From the NCBI GenBank assembly GCA_913020705.1, contig CAJWBY010000115.1, positions 1-15,851 of the forward strand: a stretch of 15,851 bases of DNA, given 5' to 3'. Of the stretch, positions 8,183-14,221 are shown piece by piece. A model generated the notes under the pieces. The model did no database searches and was not told the origin of the DNA. It worked only from the letters and a program-made list of their open reading frames with translations. The stretch is from an uncultured Colwellia sp. Its GTDB lineage: Bacteria > Pseudomonadota > Gammaproteobacteria > Enterobacterales > Alteromonadaceae. The position numbers were made by a program, and so were the translations under genes. How positions within the stretch are numbered: the first letter of the stretch is position 1; the number at the start of each line of letters is the position of its first letter.

Positions 8183-9343
8183 TTAACGTGAGACGCGCAG
8201 ACCATCCCAGTCATAAAGCAATGTCATCATTACCGCGTTACTCTTTGCATTAGTATCCGCTGCTGACTCTTTTTGTTGGCGATAATTATACGATACATTC
8301 ACCGCTAAATTACGCTCAAACTGCCATTTTATTGCCGGTGATACATTAAGGTTCTCACGTTTATCATTGCCATCATCTAATGCAGAAGTAGACTGTTGAT
8401 AACTTGTAGACAAACTCAGTGATAGCTGTTCGCTTAGCATTTTTGACCAAGCTAGATTGAACCTGTCTTGTTCATTCACATCACCAGTACTTGATGGCGA
8501 CAAAGAGCGCGACAATCCCATCGATAAACTGCCTAATTCAGTTTTTCTGTTCGCACTAAAATCAAATGAAGATCCAGAACTACTTGTGTTTTGAGTGGCA
8601 CCAAGATTATCTTTTTGCTGACTTTTTAGTTTTCGAATACCGATTTGTCCGTTAAGTTTCCATAACTCGGACAATTGATAGCTTACGGTCGTTGATAGAT
8701 TGTAATTATCATCATCAGAGATCAAGCTTAAACCATCAGACTGATAATTAGATGCTGATAAACTCAGCCCCCCACTCAATCGCTCTGTAAACTGATGTTG
8801 CCAAGCGGAATTAATTGACTTGGTTTTATTGTCACTAAAACCTGTAGTCGAATAGCTTCTAGTTGAATAACTACCACTCAAAGAAATTGAATCTCGCTCG
8901 GTTAATTGATAACTATAACTTGGCGAGATAGTTTCCGATGTAACACTAGACTCAGTTGTAAAATCACCGGTATCTTCTTCAGCCGTGCTTCGAGATGAAC
9001 TTTGACTGTAACTTGCAGCGAGACCGTACTGGCTTCTTTCTGTTTTTAAACTACTATTAAATTTAATAAAGGGATCTTGTCTATCCAAATAGGCAAAGGA
9101 TTGATATCTATTTATATTATAACCAGCAGAAAGGCTAAGTTCGCTATTTTCCATCGCACGTTTAAAGATTAATGTTGGACTAATAGAATATTGAACACTA
9201 CCTTGTTTATTTTCTGACATAAATACATTGTCATCATATTTTGCAGAAGGGTTTAAGGTAGAATTTAGTGACCACTCAGCTGAGTTTGCCACTGAAACAG
9301 AAAAAGCATTGGTACACAGTAGTACCCAAAAATATTTATGCAT
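8183..9343 (-). CDS. outer-membrane beta-barrel protein of the EPS export locus
   Basis: A 386-residue predicted outer-membrane protein. Residues 1-22 form a signal peptide (MHKYFWVLLCTNAFSVSVANSA, cleavage before EW). The mature part is rich in Ser, Thr, Tyr and Asn, with alternating polar/hydrophobic strands such as LSLSAGYNIN, YGLAASYSQS, ISLSGSYS and LSLSTSYQQS, separated by acidic or Gly-rich turns. The end (MTLLYDWDGLRVSR) is strand-like. This matches the 'putative beta-barrel porin 2' / PEP-CTERM-associated barrel proteins that sit beside export genes in such loci. It could be the outer-membrane conduit or a partner of the short export protein, which has no obvious outer-membrane helix of its own (inference). 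The gene starts 15 nt after the export gene; no strong Shine-Dalgarno is seen. Confidence 0.8.
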   Translation of the reverse strand: MHKYFWVLLCTNAFSVSVANSAEWSLNSTLNPSAKYDDNVFMSENKQGSVQYSISPTLIFKRAMENSELSLSAGYNINRYQSFAYLDRQDPFIKFNSSLKTERSQYGLAASYSQSSSRSTAEEDTGDFTTESSVTSETISPSYSYQLTERDSISLSGSYSTRSYSTTGFSDNKTKSINSAWQHQFTERLSGGLSLSASNYQSDGLSLISDDDNYNLSTTVSYQLSELWKLNGQIGIRKLKSQQKDNLGATQNTSSSGSSFDFSANRKTELGSLSMGLSRSLSPSSTGDVNEQDRFNLAWSKMLSEQLSLSLSTSYQQSTSALDDGNDKRENLNVSPAIKWQFERNLAVNVSYNYRQQKESAADTNAKSNAVMMTLLYDWDGLRVSR

Positions 9344-9358
9344 GATTACTTAACTAAC

Positions 9359-9916
9359 TTATGGGATTACAATCACATCGCCACTTTGCAGCAGGATATT
9401 GGTGTCTAATTCTTGACCTTTTTTAATTGCTGCATAATGAACTGATAGCACTTGCTGAGTCTCACCATTACGACGTAGGACAATGATATTATTTTCTTCG
9501 GCATAAGGTGATAGGCCTCCAGCCATACTCAACGCCTGCATCACATCCGTCGATTTACTCATTACAAAATTACCCGGTTTTAATACCTTACCCATTATAT
9601 GGACGGTGTTGCCACTGACATTAGCAACAGAGACCGTGACCACAGGATCGGCTAAATATTCAGCTAGATTTTCTTTCAGTGCTGATTGCAACTCCACGAC
9701 GGTTTTACCTTTAGCCGCTAATTCACCTGCTAAAGGAAAGGAAATCATACCGTCAGGCAATACTACTAATTGTTTTTGTAATGCTTCTTCATTCCAAACA
9801 GAAATATCAAGTACATCACCCGCATTCAATAGATAGCGTTCTGCTGCCACTACCGAATTGCTTAGTAGTAAAACCCCTAATGCCATAAAACTATTACGCA
9901 ACGTTACAGAAAACAT
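9359..9916 (-). CDS. polysaccharide export protein (Poly_export/SLBB), short non-lipoprotein form
   Basis: A periplasmic or outer-membrane-associated export protein of the Wza/GumB group, 185 residues from the chosen start. A signal peptide (to about residue 24, VVA/AE) has no lipobox Cys, unlike many Wza-type lipoproteins. Residues about 28-105 are the Poly_export domain (YLLNAGDVLDISVW, VLPDGMISFPLAGE, DPVVTVSVA). Residues about 110-185 are an SLBB-like domain (VHIMGKVLKPGNF, ALSMAGGL, LQSGDVIVIP). It stops there, without the C-terminal outer-membrane helix of E. coli Wza. I chose the ATG at 9916 because AGGGA lies 8 nt upstream. A longer frame from TTG at 9967 would begin in the terminator and has no ribosome binding site. 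First gene of the export operon. Confidence 0.88.
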   Translation of the reverse strand: MFSVTLRNSFMALGVLLLSNSVVAAERYLLNAGDVLDISVWNEEALQKQLVVLPDGMISFPLAGELAAKGKTVVELQSALKENLAEYLADPVVTVSVANVSGNTVHIMGKVLKPGNFVMSKSTDVMQALSMAGGLSPYAEENNIIVLRRNGETQQVLSVHYAAIKKGQELDTNILLQSGDVIVIP

Positions 9917-9924
9917 AAATTTAA

Positions 9925-9929
9925 TCCCT
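9925..9929 (-). promoter_or_regulatory. ribosome binding site deciding the export-protein start
   Basis: AGGGA on the reverse strand is 8 nt before the ATG at 9916-9914. It favours this start over the upstream in-frame TTG at 9967. Confidence 0.75.
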
Positions 9930-9965
9930 GATAATAATAAGACTTGATGATACCTTATTTGATAC

Positions 9966-9993
9966 AAAAAAAGGGAGCCGAAGCTCCCTTTTT
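9966..9993 (-). terminator. rho-independent terminator with UUCG tetraloop
   Basis: On the reverse strand GGGAGC-TTCG-GCTCCC (9988-9973) is followed by seven T (9972-9966) and preceded by five A. That is a perfect 6-bp GC-rich stem capped by the very stable UUCG loop, with a U-tract. It lies 35 nt after the PEP-CTERM-like gene and about 50 nt before the export-gene ATG, so it should end or attenuate transcription into the export operon. Confidence 0.9.
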
Positions 9994-9994
9994 A

Positions 9995-10016
9995 TAATTA
10001 ACACACGTGTTAATTA
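9995..10016. repeat. perfect 22-bp inverted repeat, possible operator
   Basis: TAATTAACAC (9995-10004) and GTGTTAATTA (10007-10016) are perfect inverted copies with a 2-bp centre. The spacer is too short for a stable hairpin, so a dimeric DNA-binding protein site is more likely. It sits between the PEP-CTERM-like gene stop and the terminator. A TATAAA (9996-9991, reverse strand) overlaps it and could be a -10 box for the export operon, but no good -35 is present. Confidence 0.55.
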
Positions 10017-10028
10017 ATGTTTCATTGA

Positions 10029-10553
10029 TTACGCAGCTAAAGCAGTTGCTCTACGACGTAAACCTATGAAACCTAACAATGCTGGTGCAAATAAGAACAA
10101 TGCAGCAGGAATTGGAGTTGCTAACGTTGTTTGATATGAAGCACCAATACCAGTAAAGTTTCCAGAAACAACTAATTTAACTGTCTCACCTGCAGCAAGT
10201 AAGATGGTATTATAAACTCCAACACCATACGCAGAAAAAGCAGGTATGAAAGTTGCAATTTCAACTCCACCAACTTTTACGCTGAAACTCTCCATATTTG
10301 TAGATGAAGATGCACTACCGTTAGCCCAAAGTCTGAAAGCAGTTGAATCAGATCTAACATTTGTCACATCAAATTCATGTGAAAATACACCTGTAAAAGT
10401 ACCTGATGAAAGATGTACACTCTCACCATTATTCGCTATAGAACTATTTGCTAAACTTGCAAATGAACTACCAACCTCCGTTACATCTATCGATGCAGCG
10501 TTAACATTAACAGCAAACAGCATACTAACAATAAAAAGCATTACTTTTTTCAT
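10029..10553 (-). CDS. secreted protein with PEP-CTERM-like C-terminal sorting signal
   Basis: A 174-residue secreted protein of unknown function. The signal peptide covers about residues 1-19 (MKKVMLFIVSMLFAVNVNA). The mature part is Ser/Gly/Val-rich, probably all-beta and without cysteines. The C-terminus has the three parts of an exosortase tag: the motif TPIPAAL (P147, P149), a hydrophobic helix FLFAPALLGFIGL (153-165) and a basic cluster RRR (166-168). Family knowledge: exosortases cut at such motifs and pass the protein to the cell surface or EPS matrix. The Pro-Ile-Pro form is a variant of the classic Pro-Glu-Pro. I moved the start two codons in, to 10553, because AAAGGA is then 7 nt away rather than 1. 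The gene has its own leader with a predicted riboswitch and its own terminator. The matching exosortase must be elsewhere in the genome. Confidence 0.82.
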   Translation of the reverse strand: MKKVMLFIVSMLFAVNVNAASIDVTEVGSSFASLANSSIANNGESVHLSSGTFTGVFSHEFDVTNVRSDSTAFRLWANGSASSSTNMESFSVKVGGVEIATFIPAFSAYGVGVYNTILLAAGETVKLVVSGNFTGIGASYQTTLATPIPAALFLFAPALLGFIGLRRRATALAA

Positions 10554-10560
10554 AAACATT

Positions 10561-10566
10561 TCCTTT
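10561..10566 (-). promoter_or_regulatory. ribosome binding site of the PEP-CTERM-like gene
   Basis: AAAGGA on the reverse strand is 7 nt before the ATG at 10553-10551. It is only one base from the upstream ATG at 10559-10557, so the downstream ATG is preferred. It may be the regulated element of the adjacent riboswitch. Confidence 0.75.
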
Positions 10567-10578
10567 AAATTATGTAAT

Positions 10579-10652
10579 GCAGCTCAGCCATCTTTAGAGA
10601 TTAGTCTTAAAGATCTGAAGCTTTCCGCCCTTGGTTCGCACCAAGTTAGGCT
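10579..10652 (-). ncRNA. divergent c-di-GMP-I (GEMM) riboswitch aptamer
   Basis: The reverse-strand leader aligns by eye, nearly gap-free in its first half, with the c-di-GMP-I aptamer as I know it. A 6-bp stem (10645-10640 with 10635-10630) is capped by the GNRA loop GCGA. It is followed by GGCGGAAAGC, in place of GACGCAAAGC. A second long stem follows: AGCU/AGCU and CAG/CUG, then ATCTTTA (10614-10608) with TAAAGAT (10596-10590). The ligand-contact positions corresponding to G20, A47 and C92 of Vc2 are G10651, A10624 and C10579. The conserved G21-C46 pair is swapped to C10650-G10625, a compensatory change. The P1 helix is not clear. The aptamer ends 12 nt before the Shine-Dalgarno of the PEP-CTERM-like gene, so control is probably translational (inference). 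Confidence 0.7.
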
Positions 10653-10772
10653 AAACAATAAAACGAGTGCTAATTGTAAAATACAATTATGTCACTTTAA
10701 TTACAATCTACTAAGAAACAACTCTTAAGAAGATTTAGGTTACATGATATAAGTCCAACTAACTAAAAGTCT

Positions 10773-10778
10773 ATTGTA
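10773..10778 (-). promoter_or_regulatory. candidate -10 box upstream of the riboswitch
   Basis: TACAAT on the reverse strand matches the sigma70 -10 consensus at 5/6. The hexamer 17 nt upstream (TAACTG) is a poor -35, so an activator would be needed. The CRP-like site is centred about 50 bp before the start this box would give, which is off the usual -41.5/-61.5 positions. Other weak AT-rich candidates lie nearer the aptamer, so the promoter is not settled. Confidence 0.3.
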
Positions 10779-10807
10779 CTTTGGTACTAGAACAGCAGTT
10801 ATTTTTT

Positions 10808-10823
10808 TGTGACCAATCTCACG
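10808..10823. promoter_or_regulatory. CRP-like binding site
   Basis: TGTGA-CCAATC-TCACG matches the CRP half-site pattern TGTGA-N6-TCACA at nine of ten fixed positions. It lies in the 347-bp region between the sugar transferase and the PEP-CTERM-like gene, about 255 bp from the latter's ATG. The only gene it could activate on its downstream side is that one. Related regulators (Clp, Vfr) read the same site. No regulator gene is in the window. Confidence 0.5.
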
Positions 10824-10877
10824 TTTTTGAGAATCATGTGAGCCATATTATAAACAATCGACTTACAAATAGATATC

Positions 10878-10893
10878 CCCCTTGTAATAGGGG
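10878..10893 (-). terminator. weak hairpin after the sugar transferase gene
   Basis: CCCCT-ATTACA-AGGGG forms a 5-bp stem on the reverse strand, 7 nt after the stop codon, but no U-tract follows. It may be a rho-dependent or mRNA-stabilising end. The rest of 10560-10900 holds the CRP-like site, the candidate promoter and the riboswitch; I see no gene there. Confidence 0.3.
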
Positions 10894-10900
10894 TAACTAA

Positions 10901-12316
10901 TTAATAAGCATTTTTATCTTTAAACCCTTTAAATATAGTTAAAAAGATGATTTTTAAATCCAAGGCGAGTGACCATGTCTGAATATATTTCAAATCATAG
11001 CGAATGCGACCTTCCATTTTCTCAATCGTGTCTGTCTCACCTCTAAAACCATTTATTTGTGCTAAACCACTGATTCCCGGTTTAACTTTGTGTCTCAACA
11101 TATAGCCATGAATTTTTCTTCGGTATTCTTCATTATGCGCGACAGCATGGGGGCGCGGCCCTATTATTGACATGCTTCCGGAGAATGCATTAAAAAATTG
11201 TGGCAGTTCATCCAATGAGGTTTGTCGTAAGAATGCGCCAAAAGGCGTAATTCGAGCATCCCCTTTAGTTGCTTGGCTTACTTTGTCACCGTTATCCATC
11301 ACTGTCATAGAGCGGAACTTCCATACCTTAATTTTTTCACCTGCCATACCGTATCTTGTTTGTTTAAAAAATACCGGTCCTTTCGATGTTAATTTAATGC
11401 CTATTGCGATAAAGATCATCGGGATCGCGATAAAACATAAAATAAGGGCGCTAAGCACAACATCCTCTACTCGTTTCACCGTTGAATCTAGACCAGAGAA
11501 TGGCGTCTCAAAGATACTAATCGCGGTGATGCCTTGATAATCAACCCAGCGAGAATTCAGTAAGTTGAAGATATATAAATCTGGCACTAAGTAAACTGAG
11601 GCAGTTGTATCTGCTAGTTTTTCTGTAATATCTTTAATTCGATGCTCGGCTGCTAATGCAAGTGTAATATAAACAGTATCGATAGCCCCTTTACGACAGT
11701 CTGCTAATAAGGTGTCTATATCTCCAACAATGTTCTGCGTTATGTCCTCAGTTACCTCCTGCTCATTATTTTCATACCGTTTTATCCTATCATCGTAATA
11801 ACCTACAAAACGGAATCCACTCCATTCCATATCTGCAAATGCCTTTTCTAATCGTGAACCGATAGAGGTCGCGCCGATAATAGCTACTTTTCGCGTATTA
11901 AACCCTTTCGCCCGAGTAAAGCCTAATATCATTCTCACTATGGCATGCCATGAAATCAGCTCTATCGGCGTCAGTACAATCCATGCAGCCATAAAAGGTT
12001 GCTCATAGAGTATAGATTTCACTATAAACAAATTTATGAGAAGCAAAGTAAAGATAGCTGTTAGCCATGAAAACAATACGGTTCTTATTTCTTCACTTAA
12101 ATTAGTGCCTCTCCATGAACGATAGACATCTTGAGATTCAGCAAAGAAATTGAATAACATTACCGAAAACAATAGTGTCCAAATATAGATCGCTTCCCAT
12201 TCAATGTTGAATAGATCGGCAATAGCAAAGAATGTCAAAAGAATAATCGATGTATCTATAAATCGTGATATTGCATTTATTTTTGAGTCATAACGCCTTA
12301 TCTTGCCTTGTGCCAT
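10901..12316 (-). CDS. undecaprenyl-phosphate sugar phosphotransferase (WcaJ-type)
   Basis: A 471-residue inner-membrane enzyme of the polyisoprenyl-phosphate hexose-1-phosphate transferase family. It starts the EPS repeat unit by moving a sugar-1-phosphate, most likely glucose-1-phosphate, to undecaprenyl phosphate. Four N-terminal hydrophobic segments (about 18-37, 42-60, 81-100, 108-130) precede a Rossmann-like region (VAIIGATSIGSRL). A membrane hairpin at 286-309 enters the catalytic domain: KVWKFRSM, the D-E pair D369-E370 in TSLDELPQFF, SIIGPRP (383-389) and KPGISGLAQINGFRGET. Length and layout fit the WcaJ/EpsB group (about 460-475). AGGA lies 6 nt before the ATG. It appears transcribed alone, 96 nt after the DHH gene. 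Confidence 0.92.
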   Translation of the reverse strand: MAQGKIRRYDSKINAISRFIDTSIILLTFFAIADLFNIEWEAIYIWTLLFSVMLFNFFAESQDVYRSWRGTNLSEEIRTVLFSWLTAIFTLLLINLFIVKSILYEQPFMAAWIVLTPIELISWHAIVRMILGFTRAKGFNTRKVAIIGATSIGSRLEKAFADMEWSGFRFVGYYDDRIKRYENNEQEVTEDITQNIVGDIDTLLADCRKGAIDTVYITLALAAEHRIKDITEKLADTTASVYLVPDLYIFNLLNSRWVDYQGITAISIFETPFSGLDSTVKRVEDVVLSALILCFIAIPMIFIAIGIKLTSKGPVFFKQTRYGMAGEKIKVWKFRSMTVMDNGDKVSQATKGDARITPFGAFLRQTSLDELPQFFNAFSGSMSIIGPRPHAVAHNEEYRRKIHGYMLRHKVKPGISGLAQINGFRGETDTIEKMEGRIRYDLKYIQTWSLALDLKIIFLTIFKGFKDKNAY

Positions 12317-12349
12317 TGTGTTTCCTAAAAAGTTCTAATTTGTGAGTAA

Positions 12350-12355
12350 ATTATA
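12350..12355 (-). promoter_or_regulatory. candidate -10 box for the sugar transferase gene
   Basis: A perfect TATAAT on the reverse strand lies 33 nt before the sugar transferase ATG. No convincing -35 hexamer is present at 16-18 nt. Transcription from here would give a short leader containing the AGGA ribosome binding site. Confidence 0.4.
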
Positions 12356-12412
12356 ACGGTGCTTTGTCTATTCTATGAATACTCATAACAAAAAACATGT
12401 GTAATAGTTTTA

Positions 12413-13378
12413 TCATGATAATGAAAATTGTCTATCCATTCCATCAATAAACCGTTGCAAATTTTCCTTGGGCAAACTATTAATCCCAGCAGCCGCTTTT
12501 CGCCCACCGCCAGTAGCAAACTGACTCACTAACTCATCGGCACCAAATTTTCGATTTAAAGGTGCTCTCACACTGACTAAAAAGCTACTATCCATTTTTT
12601 TAGTAATGACTGCATGTGCTCTATCAGGATATTTATTCGCCAGATCATTACCAAATACGCCACTTACTCGTCTTGCCCACGCTTCATCAGGCAATTGAAT
12701 CACTGCTGTATGTTTGCTTTCATGGATTAATGCGGCACTATTCGCCAACTCCATATCATGAGCATAACCTTGAGCAAGTATATGAAAGGTTTCTTTATCC
12801 TGTTCTAAAAACTCAAAAGGCGTTGCAAAGTCTCGCAGCTTTTCAAATAGTTTTGCCGGATGAAAAAACAAGTCGTCGGTATTGGCACCATAACCATTGT
12901 AGTTAAGTAAGGTACCTAGCTGTTTCATAGTTGCTATTTCTGCTTCAGTAAACCCTGATTCAATCGCTAATGCCATTGCGGTTGTTAATAGGTTATCACC
13001 AAATGCGGCTGTAATTGCCCACGCACGATATTGACCCTTAAGTAGTTTATCTACTATCAACGAGGTACAGACATTGGCATCCAGGTCGATATGACTTGTT
13101 AAGTTTTGATGCTGAATCAGTTCACCTGTTTGATGATGATCTATATAGTCAATCTGAGCACCGTGTTCGAGCAATCTAGTCACATCTTGTGCATTTTTTG
13201 CAAAGGAAATATCCAACACCGTGATCTGGCTATTTGCTTGTGTAGTCACACTTGCCAATAAATTAATATCACGTTTAATTCCGGTCACTAGTTCTGATTG
13301 TCTTGGCTCAGCAAGACGAAGTTGAACTAAGGCGCAAATACCATCAGCATCGCCATTAAAGACATCAATATAATGCAT
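12413..13378 (-). CDS. DHH family phosphoesterase, possible pAp phosphatase/nanoRNase
   Basis: A 321-residue cytoplasmic metal-dependent phosphoesterase. The N-terminus has FNGDADG (D10, D12 as metal ligands), followed by VLDIS and the family-naming D80-H81-H82 in IDYIDHHQ. The C-terminal DHHA1-like domain ends with the glycine-rich substrate motif GGGRKAAAG (from G290). Family members such as NrnA degrade very short RNAs and remove the 3' phosphate of pAp. The gene begins 9 nt after cysC, and its AAGG ribosome binding site (13389-13386) overlaps the cysC stop codon. That coupling favours a role with PAPS metabolism, where pAp is the by-product (inference). I chose the ATG at 13378 over the TTG just before it because of that AAGG spacing. 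Substrate is not provable from sequence. Confidence 0.8.
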   Translation of the reverse strand: MHYIDVFNGDADGICALVQLRLAEPRQSELVTGIKRDINLLASVTTQANSQITVLDISFAKNAQDVTRLLEHGAQIDYIDHHQTGELIQHQNLTSHIDLDANVCTSLIVDKLLKGQYRAWAITAAFGDNLLTTAMALAIESGFTEAEIATMKQLGTLLNYNGYGANTDDLFFHPAKLFEKLRDFATPFEFLEQDKETFHILAQGYAHDMELANSAALIHESKHTAVIQLPDEAWARRVSGVFGNDLANKYPDRAHAVITKKMDSSFLVSVRAPLNRKFGADELVSQFATGGGRKAAAGINSLPKENLQRFIDGMDRQFSLS

Positions 13379-13387
13379 CAAGAAACC

Positions 13388-13993
13388 TTATTGTTCGAAA
13401 ATAATCTGATTAGCTTGGAGATAGTTAATCACTTTGTCAGCACATTGCTCAATCGATAACTCTTGAGCATTAACCATTATTTCTGCCGATTCTGGTGTTT
13501 CATAGTCTGAATCAATACCGGTAAAGTTTTTGATCTTGCCTGCTCTCGCTTTTTTATATAAGCCTTTTGGATCTCGCTGTTCACATGTCGCTAGTGGTGT
13601 GTCCATATACACTTCGATAAACTCGTTTTGTTCGACCAATTTACGAACCATACGTCGATCCGCACGAAAAGGAGAAATAAAGGCCGTAAGAACGATAAGT
13701 CCTGAATCAGCAAATAGTTTCGCCATCTCCCCTATTCTACGAATATTTTCAATTCGATCTTCATCTGAAAAACCTAGGTTTTTATTCAAACCATGTCGGA
13801 CATTATCGCCATCTAGTAGATAGGTATGATGTCCTAGTTCATAGAGTTTTTGTTCAACTGCACCGGCTATTGTTGACTTACCTGAACCACTCAAGCCCGT
13901 GAACCAAATAATACATGGACGCTGTTTCTTCTGTGTTGATCGCTGTTCTTTTGTCACAGGATGTGGATGCCAAACAATGTTTTCTGCTGCCAT
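13388..13993 (-). CDS. cysC: adenylylsulfate (APS) kinase
   Basis: A 201-residue cytoplasmic kinase that phosphorylates APS with ATP to give PAPS, the activated sulfate used for reduction or for sulfotransferases. The P-loop is GLSGSGKST (33-41). DGDNVRHGL (61-69) carries the conserved Asp/Arg contacts, S107 in FISPFR is the position of the known phospho-Ser intermediate, and [20 protein letters not shown] matches the APS-binding lid of the family. Length is normal (about 200), and there is no fused sulfurylase. cysD and cysN are not in the window. The ribosome binding site is AAGGA about 10 nt upstream. It forms a two-gene unit with the DHH phosphoesterase and is divergent from galU. Confidence 0.95.
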   Translation of the reverse strand: MAAENIVWHPHPVTKEQRSTQKKQRPCIIWFTGLSGSGKSTIAGAVEQKLYELGHHTYLLDGDNVRHGLNKNLGFSDEDRIENIRRIGEMAKLFADSGLIVLTAFISPFRADRRMVRKLVEQNEFIEVYMDTPLATCEQRDPKGLYKKARAGKIKNFTGIDSDYETPESAEIMVNAQELSIEQCADKVINYLQANQIIFEQ

Positions 13994-14046
13994 TTCTTTT
14001 GAATCCTTTCTTTCTAAGATTATTAAATATAGATATATAAGGTTAC

Positions 14047-14052
14047 ATTATA
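14047..14052 (-). promoter_or_regulatory. candidate -10 box for cysC
   Basis: A perfect TATAAT on the reverse strand is 53 nt before the cysC ATG. The hexamer 17 nt upstream (TCATTG) is a poor -35. It shares the divergent 13994-14221 region with the galU promoter, which otherwise shows only AT-rich sequence. Confidence 0.4.
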
Positions 14053-14145
14053 TTGAGCATAAAACCCACCAATGAGATAAGAATATAATGTCTACGCTGA
14101 GTAATTAACTATTTACCAAAAATATCGCTTGTAAATAGAGTTTTA

Positions 14146-14173
14146 TTGACTTAAAAGTTTTGTAATCTACAAT
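14146..14173 (+). promoter_or_regulatory. sigma70 promoter of galU
   Basis: TTGACT (14146-14151) and TACAAT (14168-14173) are separated by 16 nt, each matching consensus at 5/6. The expected start near 14180 leaves a leader of about 40 nt before the ATG. Confidence 0.65.
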
Positions 14174-14221
14174 ACAATACATCTATTTATAGTTACTAAA
14201 ACTTTGAGAAGGAATTCAACC

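Noticed and set aside
9917..9967. N-terminal extension of the export protein from a TTG at 9967
   Set aside because: It begins inside the terminator U-tract region, has no ribosome binding site and pushes the signal peptide inward; the ATG at 9916 has AGGGA at 8 nt.
10246..10728. 160-codon plus-strand open frame opposite the PEP-CTERM-like gene and riboswitch
   Set aside because: It is antisense to a gene with a signal peptide, sorting tail and ribosome binding site, and its translation has no recognisable domain. Treated as a shadow frame.
12410..12421. 12-bp palindrome TTATCATGATAA at the DHH gene stop
   Set aside because: Too short and AT-rich for a terminator, with no U-tract immediately after it on the relevant strand; it may be chance in coding sequence.
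14204..14221. galU start at TTG 14204
   Set aside because: The TTG precedes the AAGGA ribosome binding site, which is well placed for the ATG at 14222, and the extra residues do not resemble GalU.
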